Source: Microcaldota archaeon (GTDB taxonomy: Archaea > Micrarchaeota > Micrarchaeia > Micrarchaeales > CABMGC01). From it: 38,099 nucleotides of DNA. The DNA is taken from positions 960 through 39,058 of the forward strand of contig JAJYVC010000003.1 of assembly GCA_021792235.1 (NCBI GenBank), read 5' to 3'. This document shows positions 26,880-35,633 of the stretch, one piece after another. Every line of letters begins with the position of its first letter. Position 1 is the stretch's first letter. The notes under the pieces are model-generated. The model made no database searches and had not been told where the DNA came from. It saw only the letters and a list, made by a program, of their open reading frames with translations. The position numbers and the translations under genes were made by a program.

Positions 26880-27836
26880 ATGTCGTTCAAGGCAAAGCAT
26901 TCAAGTCCGGTGAAAGTCAAGGGGGACGTATTCTCAATCAATTCGAGCAACTACTTAATAACAGCCAACTTGGTTGTTGTAAGGGAGATTCCAAAATCAT
27001 TTGATGGAGGGCTCACCACGCAGAGGATTGGTAAGCCTGACTATCAAAAAATACGCGAACAGCATGAAGAATTTGTAAATGTCATGCGCAGGCTCGGACT
27101 GAAGGTCATAAGGCTTCCCGCGTATGAGGAACACCCTGACATACATTTCCCAAGGGATACCATAGCTTCGTACAAGGGTGCGCTGATGAGCCTCAATCCT
27201 GGCGCTGCGTCGAGGAAAGCTGAGGTGGAGAGGAATATCTCTGACCTTGAGAAAGTAGGGATTCATGTGAAGAGGATCGAGTATCCCGAAGGCGCGTTCA
27301 TAGAAGGAGGCGATGTGCTTTCCTTCGACGGCGAGGGTCTTGTGGTAATAGGCATATCAGGAAACAGCAATGACATACGGACAAACGAGGCTGGTGCAAA
27401 GGCATTCGCTGAGGCATTGAAGACAATTGACCATGACGTTACCATCGTAGCTGTAAGGCATACTGGCGTGCTGCATCTGGAGACGGGCTTCACCAGGCTC
27501 ACAAAGGATCTGGCGTTGAAGGATCCAAAGTGTTCGATAGACTGGAAAAATCCGTACTATCCTCTCGGTGACGGTAAGAGGGTGAAACTTCCTCCATGGC
27601 AGATAATCGAGCTGCCCGAGGCGGAGGGCTACGGTGCGCACGTGCTACCAATCAACGGCGCCGTCATCATAGCAAAGGGCTATCCTACAGTGAAGGGTCT
27701 TGCAGAAAAATACTACAATCTCGTTATAGAGGTTGACATGAGCGAGTCGCACAAGATGGATGGCAGCCTAAGGTGCTGGACCATACTGCACAATGAAAAT
27801 ACTGAAACACACCGCAGTGAAGCCAAACCTTTATGA
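26880..27836 (+). CDS. Dimethylarginine dimethylaminohydrolase/arginine deiminase-family (amidinotransferase fold) hydrolase
   Basis: 'IHFPRDTIASYKGA', 'EGAFIEGGDVLSFDGEGLVVIG', 'VLHLETGFTRL', C-terminal 'DGSLRCWTIL' catalytic Cys context. Confidence 0.85.
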   Translation: MSFKAKHSSPVKVKGDVFSINSSNYLITANLVVVREIPKSFDGGLTTQRIGKPDYQKIREQHEEFVNVMRRLGLKVIRLPAYEEHPDIHFPRDTIASYKGALMSLNPGAASRKAEVERNISDLEKVGIHVKRIEYPEGAFIEGGDVLSFDGEGLVVIGISGNSNDIRTNEAGAKAFAEALKTIDHDVTIVAVRHTGVLHLETGFTRLTKDLALKDPKCSIDWKNPYYPLGDGKRVKLPPWQIIELPEAEGYGAHVLPINGAVIIAKGYPTVKGLAEKYYNLVIEVDMSESHKMDGSLRCWTILHNENTETHRSEAKPL

Positions 27837-27866
27837 AAACGAATGGTGTAAAACCAGTTGTTCTAC

Positions 27867-28907
27867 ATGCCCAAGCTAAGCAAGAAGATAAGCGAGCCAA
27901 GCATACTCGTGAAGCCGGTGTCGAAACTAGGCGGTCTGGATAACATACACTTGGCACTGATGGCTTTGGTTATAATACTTATACTTCTTGTGGCTGTAAT
28001 CTCGTACAACACAAAGATAACGATTGTGAACTACACAAATCAGACTACCAGCATCAATGCAACCACTTTCAAAGCAATCCATACGCCATCCCAGGCATTA
28101 TCCCAGGCGGAACGCATACTGGCGAGTTATTCGAATATCAATAGCTCGATATCTCTTCTGCCATACCTTGCCAATGTGAATGCTGCAAACGTCTTCTACC
28201 TGCAGAATGTGCGGCAGTGGTACGTATCGATACCATACACTGGTCCTCAGAACGGTAAAACTTATCTATTCAGCATAATCATGAATGACAGCAATCTGTC
28301 CAGGTTCAGCACATTCGTTCAGGATGTAAACCCCATAGCAGTAACAAACAACCAGGTTATCTCAAGGGGCGTTGTGAAACTGTACGGCCAGACCTCGTGC
28401 ACTGCGCCAGGCGGTGCAGTACCTGTGTACTGGTTCCTTGACCCATACGCGCCAGGCGCCCTGCAGTCCTTGAAAAATGCAACTGCGCTTGAGCAGCGAT
28501 TCGGGAGCAATGTAAATGTCAGCATAAAGATACTGAGCACACAGTATTCAGTGGGCATAGCAAATACCTACGGGCTCAATAACACTCTTCAGCTTGGTAA
28601 GTATCTGTACTGCGCATCTACGCAGCGCAACTTCACTAAGTTTGTTACTGCAGTAAATACGACTTACCAGGACACATATATACCTGCATACCTGCTCCAA
28701 GAGCTTGCTGGGCAGTCAGGACTCAACACCACTGTGCTTAACGCGTGCGTCGCATCGGCGCAGGGCAGTATAAACGCGCAGTTCGAGCAGGCAAGGCACT
28801 ACAACATAACCTCATCGTCATCAGTGCTCACGAGCTGTGAGTATATCTCCATACCTCAGACTGTCCAGGATGCGGTGTGCTATTCCGATCCTTCGATATG
28901 CGGATAA
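27867..28907 (+). CDS. Membrane-anchored, exported DsbA-like thioredoxin-fold protein lacking the CxxC motif
   Basis: Single N-terminal TM 'IHLALMALVIILILLVAVISY'; 'VPVYWFLDPYAPGALQSLKNATALEQRFGSNVNVSIKIL' in position of DsbA 'FxDPYCPYC'. Confidence 0.65.
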   Translation: MPKLSKKISEPSILVKPVSKLGGLDNIHLALMALVIILILLVAVISYNTKITIVNYTNQTTSINATTFKAIHTPSQALSQAERILASYSNINSSISLLPYLANVNAANVFYLQNVRQWYVSIPYTGPQNGKTYLFSIIMNDSNLSRFSTFVQDVNPIAVTNNQVISRGVVKLYGQTSCTAPGGAVPVYWFLDPYAPGALQSLKNATALEQRFGSNVNVSIKILSTQYSVGIANTYGLNNTLQLGKYLYCASTQRNFTKFVTAVNTTYQDTYIPAYLLQELAGQSGLNTTVLNACVASAQGSINAQFEQARHYNITSSSSVLTSCEYISIPQTVQDAVCYSDPSICG

Positions 28908-29193
28908 GCGCAGCAAAAAACGATCATACGCAAGAGACCAAATGCAAAGACGCATGGTCTGTCAAAGCTCTAAGTAAGTATTCATGCGCCAGCATTCGCC
29001 TTTGCAGGAACCTGGCAGAATGCACTTCGTGAATTGCGAGTCGGAAGGCAGCCAGCCATTCAGATTCCCGGTAAGTTCTTGTACGCAATCCAAAGCCAGT
29101 CTCAAGATCTGCCATATGAAACCGGATGTATGACTATCTGCAATGTTGCTAATCAGCACGAATTATAAAAATCCTGCGCCCAAATAACTAATC

Positions 29194-29745
29194 ATGGAAA
29201 GCACTGAAGAACAAATCATCAAGAACATGGTTGACAAGGCTGAAGTCAGCCTGATACTAGATACCTATGATGATATATTCTCAGATTTTGACCCAAGGCC
29301 ATATAACCAGCGCATTCTATCTGAAGACTTCATATCCGAGGCAAAAAAAGCTGCACGCGATAAGACGACAGGCATAGAGTTGCAGTTTATGATACCACAG
29401 CAACTAAGGAACGAGCGGAGCGAATCCCTGATAAAACAGCGTCTTAAGGATTACTTCAAGAAGAATTATAAGAGGATAAAGGCCGAGTTGTCCAGGCAGG
29501 AAAAGCGGGCAATGGTACTGATTGGAGTCGGCGTGGTGATAGGATTCTCCGCAGTTTTTCTGTTATCGTCAAGTTACATAAGTACCATAATTAAGTATAC
29601 GGTAGAGATAGTGCTTACGCCTGCCAGCTGGTATACTGTGTGGACCGGCTTCGACGGTCTTATAGTCAAGCCAAAAGATCTCCTGACGGACAAGGAATTC
29701 TACAGGAAGATGGCAGGAGCAGATATAACTTTCACATCTTATTGA
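29194..29745 (+). CDS. Uncharacterised protein with C-terminal transmembrane helices
   Basis: 183-aa ORF, 'MVLIGVGVVIGFSAVFLLSS' TM; basic helical stretch preceding; TATA-like 'attataaaaat' upstream. Confidence 0.7.
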   Translation: MESTEEQIIKNMVDKAEVSLILDTYDDIFSDFDPRPYNQRILSEDFISEAKKAARDKTTGIELQFMIPQQLRNERSESLIKQRLKDYFKKNYKRIKAELSRQEKRAMVLIGVGVVIGFSAVFLLSSSYISTIIKYTVEIVLTPASWYTVWTGFDGLIVKPKDLLTDKEFYRKMAGADITFTSY

Positions 29746-29786
29746 AGGAGCTTCAAGTAGGGTGCAAGAAGCTCCCAAACAAAATT

Positions 29787-29861
29787 CGGGCATGACGGGA
29801 TTTGAACCCGCAACCAGCGGCTCCGCAAGCCGACGTGCTATCCAGGTTACACCACATGCCC
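29787..29861 (-). tRNA. tRNA-Arg(GCG)
   Basis: Reverse complement GGGCATGTGGTGTAACCTGGATAGCACGTCGGCTTGCGGAGCCGCTGGTTGCGGGTTCAAATCCCGTCATGCCCG; loop TTGCGGA. Confidence 0.92.
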
Positions 29862-29926
29862 ACGACAATACTTTATATAGGTTTCTATTTATAAAGACTT
29901 TACATCAATTTTATACTAGTGAGCAC

Positions 29927-30094
29927 ATGTCGGCACAAATAGGGAAGCTCTGTTCATCATGCGGTAAGCTAAGCGTCGAATATGTGGAATTCAAATGCCC
30001 CGGCTGCCTCCAGGAGACGATAGTAAGGGACATGAGCTGCAGGGAGAAGCATACGCGCTACAAGTGCTCAAAATGCGGAACAGAAGGTCCATGA
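29927..30094 (+). CDS. Small zinc-ribbon RNA-binding-like protein (translation-associated)
   Basis: 'KLCSSCGKLSVEYVEFKCPGCLQETIVRDMSCREKHTRYKCSKCGTEGP'; ATG within ORF-track 29762..30094; directly upstream of aEF-1beta. Confidence 0.85.
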   Translation: MSAQIGKLCSSCGKLSVEYVEFKCPGCLQETIVRDMSCREKHTRYKCSKCGTEGP

Positions 30095-30095
30095 T

Positions 30096-30344
30096 ATGGG
30101 AAAAGTTGCTACAGTGTTCAAGGTCTACGCTGAAGACATAAGCATGACGGATTCAATAAAGGCTGATATATCAAACACGCTGAAGCCCAATGGCATCCAG
30201 ATCGATGACATAGGCTTCGGCATAAAGGTTCTGAAGGTAATGTTCATCCATGAGGATCAGGAGGGCAGCACCAGCTTCGAGGAAGGGCTCAGGAAGGTAA
30301 AAGGAGTAAGGGACGTCGAAGTAGAGGACGAAACACTAATATAG
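30096..30344 (+). CDS. ef1b: Elongation factor 1-beta
   Basis: 82 aa; 'GKVATVFKVYAEDIS...IDDIGFGIKVLKVMFIHEDQEG.STSFEEGLRKVKGVRDVEVEDETLI'. Confidence 0.93.
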   Translation: MGKVATVFKVYAEDISMTDSIKADISNTLKPNGIQIDDIGFGIKVLKVMFIHEDQEGSTSFEEGLRKVKGVRDVEVEDETLI

Positions 30345-30390
30345 TTATGCGCTCCGTTCCTAATGGTGGAAGCGCTTTGTCAGTGATTTC

Positions 30391-32697
30391 GTGATCAAAT
30401 CAATCGAGCTTAGGAACTGGAAGACGCACAAGAACACAAAGCTCGACTTCTCCAAAGGAACAAACATACTTATAGGGCAGATGGGTGCAGGCAAGAGCTC
30501 TTTGATGGATGCAATATCCTTCGCACTTTTCGGTACTTTCCCTGCAATACAGCATAAAAGGGTGGGCGTGAGCAGGCTGATAAGGAACAAGCCCGAACAG
30601 GAAAAGGAAGCCCACGTCAAATTGGGCCTTGAGATAAATGGGGAGAGCTACCTGATTACAAGGGAACTGGATCTCAAGGGAAAATCGACTGCAACCATAG
30701 AGAAAAATGGTGCATACCTCCAGTCGCAACCTGAAAGGGTGACTGAGGAAGTGGAGCGGATACTAAAGACTGATTACGACCTTTTCTCAAAGGCAGTGTA
30801 TTCTGAGCAGAACCAGCTGGACTACTTCCTGGATCTTCGGGCTTCCGAAAGGAAGAAGCAGATAGATGGGCTGCTCGGCTTGGACAGATTCGCAACAGCG
30901 CAGGACAATGCGACGTCGTTGCTGAATAGGATAAGGGACATGATATCAGACAGTGAAAGGATAGCAAGGGAATTCGATATAGACAAGGCAGCATCGGAAT
31001 TGCAGGAGATGAAGTCGAGTCTCGATATGCTGAGAACTGAAAAAACCAATGCCCAGGAAGGCGTAAAGGCGCAGAAGGAAGTGAAATCGAAACTGGAATC
31101 CGAGGCGTCGTCCCTCAAGGAAATGAGGGTCAGGAAATCTGCGCTGATGGAGGAGATAAAAAGCCTTAAGGATAGGATATCTCTCCTTGAAGCAGAGATA
31201 AATAAGACAGACCATGCTGCCCTCCGCAAAAAACAGGACGTAATTGAAGAGAAGAATCATATACGCAGCGAGATTGAAAATCTAAACCGGCTTGAGAAGC
31301 GAGTATCAGAGGTGGAGAGCAATGCAAATAAGGAGATTGGCAGGCTAGTCTCTGAAATAGATGGTGCGAGGAAGGATGCAGCTGAAAAGATTAGAATAGA
31401 TAAGGAGCTCGAGAAAAAAAGCAGCATGGACATACAGAAGAGCATGGCAGAATGCAATAGCTCCATAGAAAAAATCTCAGATGATCTCGCGCATTCAAGA
31501 TCCATAGTGTCGGAGACAGAGAAGCAGCTCAAGGACCTGGTAGATCATTTGGGCAAATGCCCAGTATGCGAACGTGCAATTGATGACCAGACAAAGGAAA
31601 GGATAAAAGAGTCAAAGAGTAGCCTAATACGCGAACACGCAGCGAGGTTGAAGACCCTTGAAGCAGAGCTGCTCAAGAAAAGATCTGAGCTGAATGGTCT
31701 CACGACCCTTCAGGCATCTGTTGCATCTCTGCAAGAGAGCAGGAAACGCTATCTGGGCGCAGAGGAGAGGATAAAGGGGCTCGAATCAAGGCTTTCTGCA
31801 GCGAAAGTACAGCAAGAAAAGTCAAAGAAGGAACGCAACGATTTCATTTCAGAGATTAATTCAGCAAACGAGAGGCTGCGCAAGTCAACTTCTGAACTCG
31901 ATGCAATAGAACGCATAGAAAGGCACACTTTCGAAAAGGAAAGAATGTCAAAGGAGCTATTGGCTAAGAGCCAAGCATGTAATGCCATAGCAGTTGATGA
32001 CAGAAGGATAGATGAGATAGAGGTACGGCTGAGGAACGCCGTAGCAGAGATGAGCAGGTACGAAACCATCCTGGATTCTGCCTTCAGAGGCATAAGGGAC
32101 AAGGAGATGCAGATAGGTGCAAAGGAATCAGAGATGGCACGGATAAGGAGGATACACGACGACGTGAAGGCCAAGAAGGAGCTCGTGGAGAATCTCTCGA
32201 AGTTCAAGATGGCATTATCAGAGACGCAGTCAGCGCTGAGGGTAAAACTCATCAATTCCATAAATGAAGTGATGCACGGCGTATGGAAGGAGCTTTATCC
32301 GTATGGTGACTACGAGAGCGTGATACTTGATGCGTCAGAGAGTGGTTATGAGCTCAAGGTGAGGACCATCGTGAACAACGAGCATGTCTGGGAAGATGTC
32401 GAAGCGATAGCAAGCGGAGGCGAAAGGAGCACTGCCTGCCTGGCCATGAGGGTTGCGTTCTCCCTTGTGCTCGTACCAAACCTCAAATGGCTCATATTGG
32501 ATGAGCCGACGCACAACATAGACCGGCAGGGCTTGTCGAAGTTCGTTCAGATGTTCAGCGAGACGCTGCCGAGCATGGTGGATCAGGTGTTCATAATAAC
32601 TCATGACGAGATGCTTAAACAGGTGAACGACGCCAAGATATACGTACTAGACAGGAACAAGGAACTGAATCAGGAGACGATGGTGTCTCAGGGATGA
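30391..32697 (+). CDS. rad50: DNA double-strand break repair ATPase Rad50
   Basis: 'MIKSIELRNWKTHKNTKLDFSKGTNILIGQMGAGKSSLMDAISFALFG', zinc hook 'GKCPVCERAI', signature 'ASGGERSTACLAMRVAFSLVL', Walker B 'LKWLILDEPTHNID'; GTG start. Confidence 0.96.
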   Translation: MIKSIELRNWKTHKNTKLDFSKGTNILIGQMGAGKSSLMDAISFALFGTFPAIQHKRVGVSRLIRNKPEQEKEAHVKLGLEINGESYLITRELDLKGKSTATIEKNGAYLQSQPERVTEEVERILKTDYDLFSKAVYSEQNQLDYFLDLRASERKKQIDGLLGLDRFATAQDNATSLLNRIRDMISDSERIAREFDIDKAASELQEMKSSLDMLRTEKTNAQEGVKAQKEVKSKLESEASSLKEMRVRKSALMEEIKSLKDRISLLEAEINKTDHAALRKKQDVIEEKNHIRSEIENLNRLEKRVSEVESNANKEIGRLVSEIDGARKDAAEKIRIDKELEKKSSMDIQKSMAECNSSIEKISDDLAHSRSIVSETEKQLKDLVDHLGKCPVCERAIDDQTKERIKESKSSLIREHAARLKTLEAELLKKRSELNGLTTLQASVASLQESRKRYLGAEERIKGLESRLSAAKVQQEKSKKERNDFISEINSANERLRKSTSELDAIERIERHTFEKERMSKELLAKSQACNAIAVDDRRIDEIEVRLRNAVAEMSRYETILDSAFRGIRDKEMQIGAKESEMARIRRIHDDVKAKKELVENLSKFKMALSETQSALRVKLINSINEVMHGVWKELYPYGDYESVILDASESGYELKVRTIVNNEHVWEDVEAIASGGERSTACLAMRVAFSLVLVPNLKWLILDEPTHNIDRQGLSKFVQMFSETLPSMVDQVFIITHDEMLKQVNDAKIYVLDRNKELNQETMVSQG

Positions 32698-32712
32698 CTT
32701 TCGAGGTACGGG

Positions 32713-33744
32713 CTAGATGGTGTCTAGGCCAAAAGAGCTATCGGACTTCTCCTCCGTCCTTCCCAGCACAGAAGAGCCGCTCACCCCAGTGAATATGGCT
32801 ATTACCTCTATATTATCTCCGAATTCTGGATCGAGCCTCGCACCCCATATGACGTTTGCGTTAGGTGCGCTCCTTGAAGTGAGCTTCTCTCCAATCTGAT
32901 TGGCATCGCCCAAAGTCAAGCCCGGTCCGCCGGTTATGTGCAGAAGCACGCCAGTAGCATTTGAATAATCCACATCAAGCAGCTTGTTCTTCAACGTGTC
33001 CCTAACTACATCCTCGACTCTGTTTGAGCCTCTCGCGCTGCCCACGCTTATCATCGCGAGACCTCCAACTGACATTATCGTCCTTACGTCGGCGAAATCC
33101 AGATTTATCAGGCTGGGTTGGGTTATCGCCTCGGTTATTCCCCTCACCGCCTTCATCGTTATCTCATCAGCCATAGCAAAGGCCTTCTCCATGGGCAGGT
33201 TGGGATACACCTCCACGAGTCTTTGGTTGTCTATCACTATTAGCGTGTCTATGTGTTGTCTGAGCTTCTGTATCCCCTTCCTTGCAATCTCAAGCCTTAC
33301 TCTCTCCAGGGCGAAAGGTATGGTCACTATGCCTATGACTATGGAACCGTTGTCCTTCAGTGTCCTGCCTACCACGGGTGCGGCGCCTGTGCCCGTGCCC
33401 CCTCCCATTCCGGCGCACAGGAATGCCATGTTGAGGTCGCGTGTGAGTATCTCAAGCTCGTTCTTTGAGAGGTCTGCAGCCTTCTCCCCTATATCCGGAT
33501 ATCCTCCCGCACCCAGTCCGTGTGTAAGCGCGCCGCCAAGCATGAGCTTTGTTATGTTCGGATTCATCATATTCAGCTGCTTTGAATCGGTATTGAATGC
33601 GAACAGCTTCGCGCCTTTTATGTCAGCGCCGCTAAGCCTCTGCACCGTGTTGTTTCCTCCACCGCCCACACCGACCACCCCTATCCTGGGCTTGAAAAGA
33701 TCATAGTCCTCAAAATCCGATCCATGCATCGTGCTTTCTTCCAT
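32713..33744 (-). CDS. ftsZ: Cell division protein FtsZ
   Basis: 'IGVVGVGGGGNNTVQRL', 'FAFNTDSKQL', 'FLCAGMGGGTGTGAAPVVGRTLK', 'NLDFADVRTIMSVGGLAMISVG'. Confidence 0.97.
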   Translation of the reverse strand: MEESTMHGSDFEDYDLFKPRIGVVGVGGGGNNTVQRLSGADIKGAKLFAFNTDSKQLNMMNPNITKLMLGGALTHGLGAGGYPDIGEKAADLSKNELEILTRDLNMAFLCAGMGGGTGTGAAPVVGRTLKDNGSIVIGIVTIPFALERVRLEIARKGIQKLRQHIDTLIVIDNQRLVEVYPNLPMEKAFAMADEITMKAVRGITEAITQPSLINLDFADVRTIMSVGGLAMISVGSARGSNRVEDVVRDTLKNKLLDVDYSNATGVLLHITGGPGLTLGDANQIGEKLTSRSAPNANVIWGARLDPEFGDNIEVIAIFTGVSGSSVLGRTEEKSDSSFGLDTI

Positions 33745-33854
33745 GATGTCGCCAGAGATTATTTGTTCATACCGAATTAAAAACCTTTCCTGTATTCAGC
33801 GTCGGATTTCTTGGCTGCAAGAAGGCTTTAATTTGTTGGGCGGCAAATCATATC

Positions 33855-35579
33855 ATGTACAACTCCCAGATTGCGGAAATGCTCAGCGAGATCGCGGACA
33901 TGCTGTCCCTCGACGAGAAGGATAGGAAGTTCGAGGTGCGTGCGTACAGGAAGGCAGCACTCACCATATCTGGGCTGCAGGAGGACGTGGCCGAGATCTA
34001 CAAGAAGGGTGGGATCGATGCAATCATGGAACTGCCAGGCATAGGTAAGGGCATAGCAGCATCGGTCAAGGAGTACATAGAGACTGGAAGGATGTCCAAG
34101 TTCGATGACCTGAAGAAAAAGTATCCTCTCGATTTTAAGTCGCTTACCAGCATACAGGGAATGGGTGCCAAGAAGGCCTTCAAGCTCTACAAGTATCTCA
34201 AGATAAAGGACGTGGATGACTTGAAGAGGGCAGTGTCAAAGCACAGGATAAGGGACCTAGGCGGATTTGGGGAGAAGAGCGAGGAGGACATAAGCAAGGG
34301 CATAGCGATAATGGAGGCAAGCATGGGCCGCATGGCCCTGGGAGCGGCACTGCCTGAAGCTGAGGATATTGTAAGGAAGCTCAACGAATCTGGTCTTGTC
34401 GGGAGGTCAGCCATAGCTGGGTCGACAAGGAGGATGAAGGAGACTGTGGGAGACCTTGACATACTTGTGACCTCTTCAAAGTCAGAGAAGGTCATGGACT
34501 TCATATCCAAGATGGAAGAGGTGGAGGATGTGGTCCTCAGTGGTCCGACCAAGATCACTGTGCGACTTAGGATAGGTCTCAATTGCGATATCAGAGTCGT
34601 TGAACAGGACAGCTTCGGTGCTGCGTTGCAGTACTTCACAGGCAACAAGGATCACAATGTCAAGGTAAGACAGATAGCCATACGGCTCGGATACAAGCTC
34701 AACGAATACGGCCTGTTCAATAAGAATGGCAGGAATGTGGCTGGAAAAGACGAGGAAAGCATATATAAGAAGCTGGGCATGGAAATCATGGATCCCGAGA
34801 TGCGGGAGGACAGGGGTGAGGTAGAGCTTTCGCTGCAACACAAGATACCAAAAGTGGTGCAGCTGGGCGATATGGTTGGAGATCTGCATGTGCACACAAA
34901 CCACAGCGACGGATCTGCTACCATACTTGAAATGGCCAATGCAGCAAGGGAAATAGGCAGGAAGTACATAGGCATATCTGACCACTCAAAGAGCGAGTAC
35001 GTTGCGCACGGGATGGACGACAAGCAGTTCGAAAAGCACCTCTCCGAGATAGACAAGGCAAACGAGAAGCTTGAAGGAATAAGGCTGCTTAAGAGCGCCG
35101 AAATAGACATACTCAAGGATGGAAGCCTTGATCTCAGCAAGAAGACTATATCGCTGATGGACTACACTCTGGCAAGCATACACACAAACCTCAACATGGG
35201 CAGAGAAGAGATGACAAAGAGGGTTATTTTAGCAATGGAGAGCGGATACGTGAGCATATTTGCGCATCCCACAGACAGGATTATCAATGTAAGAAAACCG
35301 ATAGACATAGACCTTGACAAGGTATTCCAGGCTGCTGAGGATAATGGCGTTATCCTGGAAATCGACGGATACCCAGACAGGCTTGACCTCAATGATGAGA
35401 ATATAATGAGAGCGAGACACTATAAGGTGAAGTTTTCCATAGATACTGATTCTCACAGTCCTGCGCACCTATCACTTATGAGATACGGTGTGAGCACCGC
35501 AAAGCGCGGCTGGCTTACTCCTGACAGGGTCGTAAACACACTTGGCGTAGATAGGCTTGTGCGACTGTTTAGGCGTTGA
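33855..35579 (+). CDS. polX: DNA polymerase X with PHP domain (PolX)
   Basis: 'LPGIGKGIAASVKEYI' HhH, 'AGSTRRMKETVGDLDILV' nucleotidyltransferase, 'DLHVHTNHSDG' PHP. Confidence 0.96.
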   Translation: MYNSQIAEMLSEIADMLSLDEKDRKFEVRAYRKAALTISGLQEDVAEIYKKGGIDAIMELPGIGKGIAASVKEYIETGRMSKFDDLKKKYPLDFKSLTSIQGMGAKKAFKLYKYLKIKDVDDLKRAVSKHRIRDLGGFGEKSEEDISKGIAIMEASMGRMALGAALPEAEDIVRKLNESGLVGRSAIAGSTRRMKETVGDLDILVTSSKSEKVMDFISKMEEVEDVVLSGPTKITVRLRIGLNCDIRVVEQDSFGAALQYFTGNKDHNVKVRQIAIRLGYKLNEYGLFNKNGRNVAGKDEESIYKKLGMEIMDPEMREDRGEVELSLQHKIPKVVQLGDMVGDLHVHTNHSDGSATILEMANAAREIGRKYIGISDHSKSEYVAHGMDDKQFEKHLSEIDKANEKLEGIRLLKSAEIDILKDGSLDLSKKTISLMDYTLASIHTNLNMGREEMTKRVILAMESGYVSIFAHPTDRIINVRKPIDIDLDKVFQAAEDNGVILEIDGYPDRLDLNDENIMRARHYKVKFSIDTDSHSPAHLSLMRYGVSTAKRGWLTPDRVVNTLGVDRLVRLFRR

Positions 35580-35633
35580 ATAATCAAAATTTCGTAGCAA
35601 ACGCTTAAATATGCTCCAAAATGACTTCATATC

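Noticed and set aside
28962-29159. 65-aa minus-strand ORF overlapping another small ORF
   Set aside because: No domain, overlaps 28924..29115 in another frame; region treated as an unexplained gap rather than a called gene.
32984-33706. 240-aa plus-strand ORF
   Set aside because: Antisense to ftsZ.
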